A stretch of 19,262 nucleotides of DNA from contig WTXG01000483.1 of assembly GCA_022496185.1 (NCBI GenBank), positions 1-19,262 on the forward strand, read 5' to 3'. Of this stretch, positions 9,574-17,879 are shown piece by piece. A program made the translations under genes and the position numbers. The notes under the pieces are model-generated. The model searched no databases. It saw only the letters and a program-made list of their open reading frames with translations, and was not told the DNA's origin. Position 1 is the stretch's first letter; each line of letters opens with the position of its first letter. This stretch comes from Multifurca ochricompacta. Taxonomy: Eukaryota; Basidiomycota; Agaricomycetes; Russulales; Russulaceae.

Positions 9574-11196
9574 TCACCACTTGCCCCACGGAGCGGCCAT
9601 CTCAGCTTCGGATGGTGAAGTGAACGGCATAACGATTCGAGGCACCGACAGGCGCCTCACCATCTCGTCCTCATCCTCGTCCTCATCCTCGCGCGCCGTT
9701 AGCGGGCGCGCCCATGGTGAGTCTGGGAACCCGTCCGCCGCGGATGGAGGGGGTGGCGCGGGCGGATGTGTAGCGGGACGGAGATGCGTTAGCCTGTGCG
9801 GGTGTGGTAATGGCATGGGTGATCCCGTGCGCGAAGTCGGAGCCGAATCTTCCAGATGGGGAGGGGGTACATAGAGCGGTGCGGGCGAGGCAGGCGCGTC
9901 GTCCGTGTCCGTGGAGTCTGGAATGACCGTCGTTATCGTTATCGCCGTCGGAGACTGCGAGAGCGACTGTGCGGTTGGTGGTGGTGGGGAAGGAGGGCTC
10001 GAGGAATCACGTGGACGTGGTGAGACGATGGCTTCGCGCGTGGAGGATCGGGAGTGTGTGTTTGCAATGGCACCGGCACCATTGACATGAGGTATGTGAG
10101 CGCGCTCTGCGCGTATGCGTTCCTCCTCGATGAGACGAAGGGCAGATTTGAGAGCTTCCTTCTCGAGGTGCACTTCCTTAAGTTCATCTTCTGCCTCTGC
10201 GCGCTTGATCCGTTCCACCGCTACCATCTTGTTCGCCTAAAAAAAAAACCCCCCATCGGTGTGATCAGCCGAAAAAAAAAAAGTTAAAAAGATTGCTACA
10301 ACAAAATCGGGGATAAGCATCACAGACCTCCTCGAACAACGCCTGACTCAAGCTCTCGAGTTCGCCTTCCAGCTCTTTCTTCTCGTGCGCGATACTCTCC
10401 GACTTGCGTTTCTCGTCCAAGAGCTGAACACGCAGCTCCTCGAGCTCGCCGCTAACCGCCTGTGAGGGTCCAATAAGCGAGGGTAACGATGCGGACGTTA
10501 GGTGGCCTGCTGAGGGGTGTGACGTGCGCAACAGCCGTGACGCCTGTGGCGGCGAATTTGGCGGTCGCGTTGGCGTGGATCGTCCACTGCCTGTGAAGCG
10601 GAAACGGAAGAAACGAGAGTCATTCTGGGGTGTGGGTGTAGGTGAAGGTACACGACTATCGCGGTCAGAGTTGGGCGAGTCGAGACCACCGAGCGTGTCG
10701 CTCTCGTCGATGCTCGTACGTTGGGATTGTGACGTAGGTAGAGCAGAAGATGGCGTCGGCTGCAAGGAACCTGTCTCGCGTGACGAACGGCGCCAACCGA
10801 CGTCCTTGGACAATGAATTATTCTTTAATGCATCCTCCAGCATCTCATTGTTCGCCAGTGAGAGTTTGAGATTCGATTGGGCGAGGGTAAGTTGCGTCTC
10901 CAGATCCGTCGTGGTCTGGTAGGACGATTTGAGCATCCCACACTAATGAATGGTCAGCGCTTCCAGGTATACGATAGCAGAGGGGCATCAAAGGAATCCG
11001 AATAAGATCTAACCATTTCTTCCACCCTCGCCATCATGCGGTTTAGCGCCTCGCGTAGATCTTCTTCCTGGCCCTGGCGCTGCACTCTTTTACAGTCACG
11101 CAGTTCCTCATCAACGGGACCAAAAAAGTTTGCATGTTTCACGGCATTGAGACTATGCGTGCGTTGGGGGAGCGGTCTCGAATTGGGGGAAAACAT
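9574..11196 (-). CDS. SEC2: SEC2-like Rab guanine-nucleotide exchange factor
   Basis: Sec2/Rabin8 proteins are coiled-coil exchange factors that load GTP onto the secretory-vesicle Rab (Sec4/Rab8) for polarised exocytosis. Three minus-strand exons: 11196-11014, 10942-10328 and 10236-9574, with GT-AG introns of 71 and 91 nt, both in phase 0. They encode 486 residues. Residues about 30-105 are predicted helical coil (VDEELRDC to NEMLEDAL). About 106-225 are Ser/Pro-rich and disordered. Residues about 226-312 carry the Sec2 core coil, with SLSQALFEE joined across the intron to ANKMVAVERIKRAEAEDEL and then KEALKSALRLIE. The rest is a Pro/Ser-rich tail with an acidic EDEDEDEDE run. The start is the first ATG in frame; upstream, ORF calls begin at a GTG. 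It has A at -3 (ACGACCATG) after a pyrimidine-rich leader. The Sec2 core is diagnostic; the Rab partner is inferred from the family. Confidence 0.92.
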
Positions 11197-11466
11197 GGTC
11201 GTAGGGAAGAGGATTGCAACGTGAGGCAGTGAAGGCCCAACGTCAACGTAAACGCGTTTTTCGCCTGTCCAAAGCACGTGCACAACCTTCACTTCTGGGG
11301 TTATTTATTTTATTCGATAGTGTCTCTGTAGTTAAAATATTTATAGAACGACAACTGTAAGTCTGCGTAGCAAGCTATACGCTCACGAGTCACTGTCTAC
11401 CTGACCAATTGTTTGGGCACACCGGCATCACATGTAAATTGTAGGTAGGGTAGGGAGATGAAGCGA

Positions 11467-13053
11467 TCATGTTCTCCGTCTCACTGTGTCTGCGCCCCGT
11501 TTCTCAATCCCAATCTCTGACTGACTGGGTGGCGCCAATACCTTCTCATCTGCGCATCCTCCATCTAATTCGATTAATGGCGGTGGCGCTGTTTTGTTCC
11601 CGCGTGGGGGGCGCTTCACACGGGAAAAGATACCCACGTTTCTGTCCCTGATGAAATTGATGACAATCATCGGCCATGAGGGGTGCGAAGGGATTGTGTC
11701 ATAGAACTCGGGCGCGAGGGCGCGCAGCGCTGGTAGCCGTGTCCACGGCACAGAAGGAAAGTCATGGTGCTCATTGTGATAACCGACCTGGGATGAAAAA
11801 TAGGTGTAGTTTCACAGGGGACTGCCGTTGACAGAGAAAACCTCACTCACGTTGTAAGCGAGGATGTTCAGCCAACCATAATAAGAATATGTTTCTTGTT
11901 GCAAGTTGTCCCACACGTAATGCTCGGCAATGAAATGACCGGCCAGCGGGTGTAAACTACCAGCCCAGAAGCTAGACATGATGAGATAAATCAACATGCG
12001 CATCCCACCCGGGACAAAGGTCACAAGCAAAACATCAAAAGCCAACTGAAAGGCTATGCCGAGGAAGTGCCAGTAAGTTGGCTTTTGAGAGCGGACGAAC
12101 CCCGGACGAAGAGCATAAAAGAGGATCTGAAAGGTGCTATGTTGGAATGAAAGTTCAGCTAAGAAGCGACAACGGAAAGTGACACCAACCAGAAGAACAC
12201 TTTTCCGAGAACGTTGTTCAAGCATAAAAGTTCCAGTCGAGTGGGGAGATCAACGTCGATCCCGTCTTCTCCGAGGTATTTGTGGTGCTCTAAATGATAC
12301 CCCTACCAAACTCGGACGTGAGGATGAAAAAAATAAACCAAATTGGAGTATTCAATTCACTTTGAACGACATAGCGTATGGGATCCCGATAGGCAAGTTG
12401 GCTATGATCGCCAGCACCTTGTTAGCCTTTACACCTTTGAATGCCAAATTATGGGTGATTTCGTGAATTGCGAGGAATAAATTATGATTAGCAGTGCCAC
12501 CAATGACATAGGCCACGGCAACATATTCCAAAGAGAGTGGATGAGTATGTCGGAGTAAAAAGGCAATCGCCAATTGTAGGATCACGACTGTGAGAATGAT
12601 ATATTTCGTAAGCGGCTCATGGCCCATGAGCTTGGTGACCTGGAAAGACGCTCAGAAGGCACATCTTTGGAAAGGAGAGAGGAAGGTAGATGAATAGATA
12701 GAATGCCGGGTTAAAGAACAATCTGCGTCCAAAAGGCCGGAGAAGCATCCCGTGTTCGCAGCTCAAGCCGAAAACACCCATGAGTGACGTCAGTCAAACC
12801 CAGAATTTCAGTTATGCGTCGTTTTTTGTCAGTCCGGGTTCTTGGATTATGGGTGAAGCACGAAAGAAAAATTGATGATCGTGAGGTGGATCGTTACTCA
12901 CTTCTGGATGCGCCTTCATGATGGCCATGCGCCTCGAGCGGTGAGGTTCCTCCGTCATTATCCAAAGAAAATCAGATGGGTCTGCGGTTTTGAACCGTAA
13001 GTAATATTTTGGAGGTTTGAGGGAGTGGTATCTTTGTGCGCCTGGCTACCCAT
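11467..13053 (-). CDS. dsd1: Sphingolipid delta-4 desaturase (dihydroceramide desaturase)
   Basis: ER membrane di-iron enzyme that introduces the 4,5-trans double bond into dihydroceramide, using O2 and cytochrome b5. In fungi it feeds glucosylceramide synthesis. Six minus-strand exons: 13053-13050, 12981-12902, 12639-12361, 12302-12190, 12136-11851 and 11787-11467, all GT-AG, giving 360 residues (the human enzyme has 323). The N-terminal signature is [16 protein letters not shown]. Three histidine boxes are visible: HEITHN (87-92), YHLEHH (123-128) and GYHNEHH (256-262), within a residue or two of their positions in the human enzyme. GHFIAEHY is also present, and hydrophobic segments flank the boxes. 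The C-terminal tail is about 60 residues longer than needed and looks disordered. The 4-nt first coding exon is inferred: DFLW needs an upstream in-frame start, and ATG-G joined across a 68-nt intron with branch-like CTTAC gives MDPSDFLW. If this is wrong, ATG 12959-12957 is the next choice but loses DFLW. Confidence 0.95.
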
Positions 13054-13349
13054 CTGGAGGATGCTTGCCTTCCGAAAGGCTTTCTGCGCCACCGAAAAGG
13101 CTGAAGTCTGTTAAACGTGGACTCATAAATATAATAAGAATAAGAAGGTCTGAAGGCAATATTTACCGATTTCCTCTGGGATGTTGGGAGACGGCGCCAT
13201 ATAAAGATCGCTTTGATCAGGCGTTGTGCGTCGTTCGTCGTTCAAGGGCTGCGGGTGGGAGAGTTGATTACGTCAGACTCGCGTCGACGCGTCCCAGGCC
13301 ACGCCGTTGTTCTTGTTAATTTCATTTCTTTCGGGCAAAGCTGCTCACC
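13054..13349. promoter_or_regulatory. Shared divergent promoter, desaturase / thymidylate synthase
   Basis: A 296-bp gap separates the two divergent start codons. It contains TATAAAG on the plus strand (13200-13206), a TATATTTATG-like string on the minus strand (about 13120-13132), a TTACGTCA CRE/ATF-like site (13268-13275) and a GACGCGTC palindrome (13286-13293). Which elements serve which gene cannot be told from sequence alone. On the minus strand an upstream ORF begins inside it and overlaps the desaturase start. Confidence 0.6.
13286..13293. promoter_or_regulatory. MluI cell-cycle box (MCB) candidate
   Basis: GACGCGTC is a perfect 8-nt palindrome containing ACGCGT, the MBF/DSC1 binding core. 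It ends 56 nt before the thymidylate synthase ATG. In budding yeast the orthologous gene is a classic MCB-driven, G1/S-induced gene. The 6-mer also occurs elsewhere in the window (6044, 11252, 19074), about the number expected by chance, so position and not rarity is the argument. Confidence 0.55.
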
Positions 13350-14349
13350 ATGTCTAGTTCATCTGTCCCTGTTGAACCACACGACGAGCTCCAGTATCTC
13401 AACCTTATCCGAAATGTCCTTGATATCGGAGAATCGCGTCCAGATCGTACGGGAACGGGTACCATCTCCTTGTTCGCACCGCCATCGCTTCGTTTTTCCC
13501 TGGCAAACTCTACCCTCCCTCTCCTTACGACTAAAAGAACATTCCTGCGGGGAATAATAGAGGAACTTCTCTGGTTTGTCAAAGGCCAAACTGACTCAAC
13601 TTTGCTTTCAAAGAAGGGCGTGAAGATCTGGGATGGGAACGGCTCTAAGGAATTCCTTGAGAAGCGAGGGTTGGGCCATCGCCGCGCTGGGGATTTGGGG
13701 CCTGTTTACGGCTTTCAATGGAGACATTTCGGCGCCGACTATGTAGATGCGGATGCAGACTACTCCGGCAAGGGTGTCGACCAGTTGCTTGAAGCAATTC
13801 GCAAAATAAAAGAGGACCCAACTGACCGTCGTATTATCATGAGCGCATGGAACCCCGCAGGTTTGTTTTCAATTCATCATTTCATTCTTTCTTCGGGTTG
13901 GCTCCACCTCTCTAATGTCATTTATCATACATACAGATATACCACTTATGGCGTTGCCACCCTGCCACGTGATGTGTCAGTTTTACGTTCACCTGGCCCC
14001 AAAGAACAACCCTAGTGCACCGCGACGCTTATCTTGCCTGATGTATCAACGCTCCGCAGATCTGGGACTTGGAATCCCATTTAACATTGCATCATACGCC
14101 TTACTTACACACATGATTGCGCGGGTGACCGACACGGAGCCTTACGAACTAATCATTCAACTCGGCGATGCTCACGTTTACCAGGATCACGTCGATGCGC
14201 TAAATATACAACTTACCCGTCAACCACGTGCCTTTCCTACCCTTCGCTGGGCACGCGACATAACCGACATCGAAGAATTTACGTACGAAGACTTTATTGT
14301 AGAAGGATATGATCCACATCCGGCTATCGCAATGAAGATGAGCGTGTAG
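13350..14349 (+). CDS. CDC21: Thymidylate synthase
   Basis: Converts dUMP and 5,10-methylenetetrahydrofolate to dTMP and dihydrofolate, the only de novo source of thymidylate for DNA synthesis. Two exons, 13350-13860 and 13937-14349, are joined in the codon of Asp171 across a 76-nt GT-AG intron, giving 307 residues, a usual fungal length. Motifs in order: phosphate-binding RPDRTGTGT near the N terminus, [41 protein letters not shown], the active-site segment [13 protein letters not shown] with nucleophile Cys180, [29 protein letters not shown] and a C-terminal M-K-M-S-V (usually MxMAV). The start has CACC before the ATG, a good context. It lies head to head with the desaturase and next to an MCB-like site, which fits S-phase induction. 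Assignment is secure. Confidence 0.98.
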
Positions 14350-14686
14350 GTTGGAATTGAGGTGGGGGGGGATTTGCGCGAACCTTCCCGTCTGGAGGCT
14401 ATCTGACTCGGTCATTTTCAGGAGGTTTTCTCTTGAAACTTGTCATTATCATAGGCATAGTGGATACCTCACAAATTGTATCAGTGGACCCATCGTTGTA
14501 AATCACGTGATCCTGCTTGTCTTGTGCACTTTCATTCGCTTTTGCGTGTTTGATAACTAACGGACCGATTCAGTACAGTACTGGAATTATGTTCGTTGGA
14601 ACGATGAGGTCAAGTGTGCTTTCCCGGGTGTCCTGGATAAAGTTGCGCATCGGTCCTCAATGGTAACCGGGAAATGGGATGAAGTT

Positions 14687-14707
14687 CCAACGTGCCAACG
14701 TGCCAAC
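14687..14707. repeat. CCAACGTG tandem repeat (2.6 copies)
   Basis: CCAACGTG occurs twice in tandem, followed by a partial third copy CCAAC, immediately before ATG 14710. Confidence 0.85.
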
Positions 14708-14709
14708 CC

Positions 14710-14906
14710 ATGGTGATTCCTTTACAGACCCTCCTGGCCCTTATCACCCTTATCCTATTCGCGGTACGTTAAAGCGTCTACTGTAGATGTCTTGTGAGAT
14801 ATCCTCGTAGGCTATTCATCTTTCTTTGGAACCTAATTCCATTGGGAGATTAAAATTTGATTTTTGGGATTGGGCCTTTGCAACGTGCGGCGCGCTTCGT
14901 ATCTAG
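14710..14906 (+). CDS. Candidate 49-residue single-pass membrane peptide (weak)
   Basis: The family is not recognised. ATG 14710 opens an 18-codon exon, MVIPLQTLLALITLILFA, that reads as a signal or membrane helix. It ends exactly at a good donor (GTACGT, 14764). The nearest CTCGTAG acceptor (14810) gives a 47-nt intron and continues in phase to TAG 14904-14906, adding a 31-residue hydrophilic and aromatic tail. Points in favour are the clean splice sites and the uniform hydrophobicity of exon 1. Against it are the tiny size, no recognised homology and no typical start context beyond CCC. It could be chance or a remnant. Confidence 0.18.
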
Positions 14907-15379
14907 ACCGTCCAAGACCGGTCATGCGCCAAAGAACACATTGGCCAACAAGGTAGCCAACAAGGCAGAACACCCCCCTCCTTTCCCCCTCCGCCCTTTC
15001 GCCATTTCTGGGGCTCCCTGACTTTTTCGGATCAATTACGGTTGCGGAGCTTCTTTGCAATGGAAAAGCTCACCTGTCAATAGAATCGCGTTTTAGACTC
15101 TCGTAAGAAACATGGTTCATGTTGTCTAAACGTTTAGGATATGACCCTCTCGTGTAGGCTTTCGCTATCCACTACTCTGCCTGTCGGCTTCAACGCCCAG
15201 TTTCCTGGCGTTTCAGACATTTTTCGATATTGGGTTCATGGTTCTGTCACGAACGCCTGACTCATTCCAAAATGTCCTCTTGCATGAGGCGAGAGCTTCA
15301 AGAGATTACCCGAAACACGCGAGTGTTTACAACCCTCACCGAACCCCCCCCGTTGGAAACACTTGACGCATAATTCCTG

Positions 15380-16213
15380 TTGGGGCATCGCCGTGGCTGG
15401 CCGATCAGGCGACTCGCACCCTTCCTCTGCGCTAGACTTGTAATGGCTGCGTTCTCTCCCCTGACACCTCTCCTTATCACTCGGAAATCTATACTCAGAG
15501 TGATGGGCCCCACCACCTCTTTCACTAAACCTTTCATGGGCCAGCATGTTCAATATGAAGGCCGCACGATAATCGCACGGTTTTTCCCCCAACTCGAGGG
15601 TCTTCCTCTTCCGACCTTCCCCTCCCAGTCAGATTCTGATGGACGTGTGATCACGGCAGCGTTTGGCAAACACATGCGCCTTCAGCACCGCGCAACCCGG
15701 ACCCTGACCTTTCAATTTGCGGTGACCATCGTCCTTCATTTCCGCATTTTTTCTGAGTGTTCTCGTCCTTTGGTGGGTTTTTTTTCAGGTCTTCCTATCG
15801 TAAATTCCGCAGCATTGCTGCGTAGAAGAGGGGGGACTCTGCTTCAGAATCACCTTTGCGGCCTGCTGCGACCTTCAATGCCACAAAAATTTCACCATTC
15901 CGTAACAGTTTCTTTGTTTCGTGAAACAACCGCTAGCAAGCACTGCTTGAATCCCCTCGTCGTCGGACCACCAGAATCAACATCGCCGGTACCGGATATC
16001 ATCGCTCAAACTTCCTACGACAGCGTTCAACCGGCCCACAACCGACTTGCGTACGTTTGGCTCGACCTAGATCCACCTTTCCCGGTGCGTAGCCCCCCGA
16101 AATACACCTGAAACACCCTGCAGACCTACGCATTATCTCCACTCGTTTCCCTGGAGGCGGGTCACCGGACTATAGAGTTCCACTTTTTCAACCCGGAGGT
16201 TCAACCGCCGTAG
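15380..16213 (+). CDS. Uncharacterised ORF with one possible intron (weak)
   Basis: An uninterrupted frame of 243 codons runs from ATG 15380 (a later ATG at 15443 is also possible) to TGA 16109-16111. Removing a GT-AG segment at 16085-16123 (GTGCGT to CTGCAG, 39 nt, short even for this window) extends it to TAG 16211-16213, giving about 265 residues ending IEFHFFNPEVQPP. No domain was recognised. The composition is rich in R, P, S and H, with no obvious targeting signal. The frame length is unusual for chance in DNA of this composition, but the opposite strand is also partly open (15236-15592). It may be a lineage-specific gene, a gene remnant or a spurious frame. Confidence 0.22.
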
Positions 16214-16967
16214 TGAGAGGCTCATCAGCTCCCGACGAAAGTCTGTGCCGAAGGCTCTGGGAAGTTCGTCCGATACACGCCCCCACCCCCACCCTCATTC
16301 CCCCTTTTTTTTTTGTGTGTGTGACTCACGATCATACCATGAATGGCAGAATGAGCAAAGCGAGGGAGTGGGGTTGTGAAGCACCGTCTGTCTCTACGGA
16401 ATAGCATTGCACCTACTAGACGCCGCCATGAGTCAGTCAAATTTAGAGGTTTCTACATGATTCGAGCTTCTTGCGTCTTGCTTTTCTCAACAAAATTTCA
16501 GTCAGCCATGTTCATAAACACGCCGGACAAAGCAAGCAAGTAAGCCGCGTTCCTAGTCCCCGCCCGCCACCTGACCGGACCGGGAGATGTACAACTGGCG
16601 GGCGCACCCAGACGGCGGACTAGTTGGATAAAAACCAGGCCGGCATTCCGTCTTTTGGCACTTTTAATCTGACTAATGAAGGGCGGAAAATGCGCGCCGC
16701 AACTCCGCATGTTCCTTTTAGACACAAAACTACTGCGACCGAGAGGCTTAAGCGTGTGGGGTGAGAAGATCCCTTTCATATTAACGCGAGGCGCTTGGGC
16801 GATTTCGTAACTCTTGTTCTTTTTGCTCTTGTTTTGTTTGTGCCGGCGCTCTAATTGAGGATTTCACGAGAGAGATATGACTATGACCTGGGCCTCTCAA
16901 GGCTGCAATTGATTGATCCTGGAGGCGGTCCACGGCATATAGCAATAGCACTTTGTACGAGGAGTTG

Positions 16968-16980
16968 GTCACACTGTGAC
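16968..16980. repeat. Short perfect palindrome GTCACA-N-TGTGAC
   Basis: Two 6-nt arms around a single C form an exact inverted repeat of the type bound by dimeric regulators. It lies about 0.9 kb upstream of the zinc-cluster gene. No binding protein can be named. Confidence 0.4.
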
Positions 16981-17100
16981 AGACAAGAAGTCACATTGGT
17001 GAGTTGAGTGGCATATTTATATTATTTAAATCCAATAGGTTGAGTGATGGGTCACGTGTGCTCTTGATTTTTATAATATAAATTAAAACAATTATCGTCT

Positions 17101-17142
17101 GAGTAAGTAAGAACAGGAGAAGGGGGGTTCACTTATTTACTC
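17101..17142. repeat. Inverted repeat, 11-bp arms, 20-nt loop
   Basis: GAGTAAGTAAG at 17101-17111 pairs with CTTATTTACTC at 17132-17142 with one G-T wobble; T17100 and A17143 would extend the stem. It could be a transcript hairpin or a remnant of a small inverted-repeat element, but no flanking target duplication was found. Confidence 0.4.
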
Positions 17143-17803
17143 AAAGCCGGCTTATAGGAACATATTCCGGACTCACTCATACTTATGATTTATTTTATAT
17201 TCTTATTCTCATTCTTATTCTTATTTTTAATTCCTAAATTGGAGATGAAAAGAAATTCGGTCATGTTCGGGCAGGATGAGAGAACAACCTGGTTTAAAGG
17301 ACCCCAGTTACCCCTGTTGCTGTTGGTTATTTGCCGTTTTACCCGAACTCGGTAGTCAGTCAGAAAAGAAGTCACTTCCTTGACTTGGGCGCAACGTTTT
17401 TCTTGCTCTTGCTATGCGGTTGTCTTCAGGCAGTGCCTCCCCCGCGGTCCACTCCGTGGTTAGGTCTATACCATGAAAGGACGAAATAGCCGGCTCGGGG
17501 GAGGAACACCTCCCTGCTCTTCGGCGCATGCGCAAAGCAATCGATTTGTCAGCTTCCGCGTCCGAGATCGACTCCTTCGTATCGTATCATCAACATCATC
17601 AACATGAAGATACCCAACGTCCGTCATGACGCATGACGTCCGTCCGTCCCATCTTCATCTCGTCGGGAGGAAATAAGGCCTCGTAATTCATGGGCAGAGA
17701 ACATGACCTCGCAGTGCTTTGTAGTTGCCTCACGTCCGCCGCTCATGTGCACAAGCGCGGTTGGGTTGCGGCTGTTTCAAGTCCACTCTTGAGCCTCGCG
17801 AGA

Positions 17804-17811
17804 TATATAAG
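17804..17811 (+). promoter_or_regulatory. TATA box of the zinc-cluster gene (candidate)
   Basis: TATATAAG lies 69 nt upstream of ATG 17880. A start site about 30 nt downstream would leave a 5' UTR of about 45 nt and would make ATG 17880 the first in-frame start, excluding most or all of the transcript before ATG 17814. An E-box CACGTG (about 17054) and a CGTCATGACG palindrome (17622-17631) lie further upstream. Confidence 0.45.
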
Positions 17812-17879
17812 TATGGACGCCACCCCGGGTCCCAATCCGCTTCTCGATCTTCAAACAAAACAATCTCCTCTAATACTAC

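Larger units (their letters stand above)
14350..17690. other. Long spacer with only weak coding candidates
   Basis: No conserved gene was recognised between thymidylate synthase and the zinc-cluster gene. Two candidate ORF structures, at 14710-14906 and 15380-16213, are listed separately at low confidence. The composition here is more balanced than left of 13 kb. Exceptions are 17001-17230, which is AT-rich with TTCTTA-type repeats, and the hairpin at 17101-17142. The 5' end holds the thymidylate synthase 3' UTR. No transposase, integrase, LTR or tRNA signature was seen. Confidence 0.55.

Noticed and set aside
9581..10090. Plus-strand frames over the last SEC2-like exon
   Set aside because: They are antisense shadows of a GC-rich Pro/Ser coding exon.
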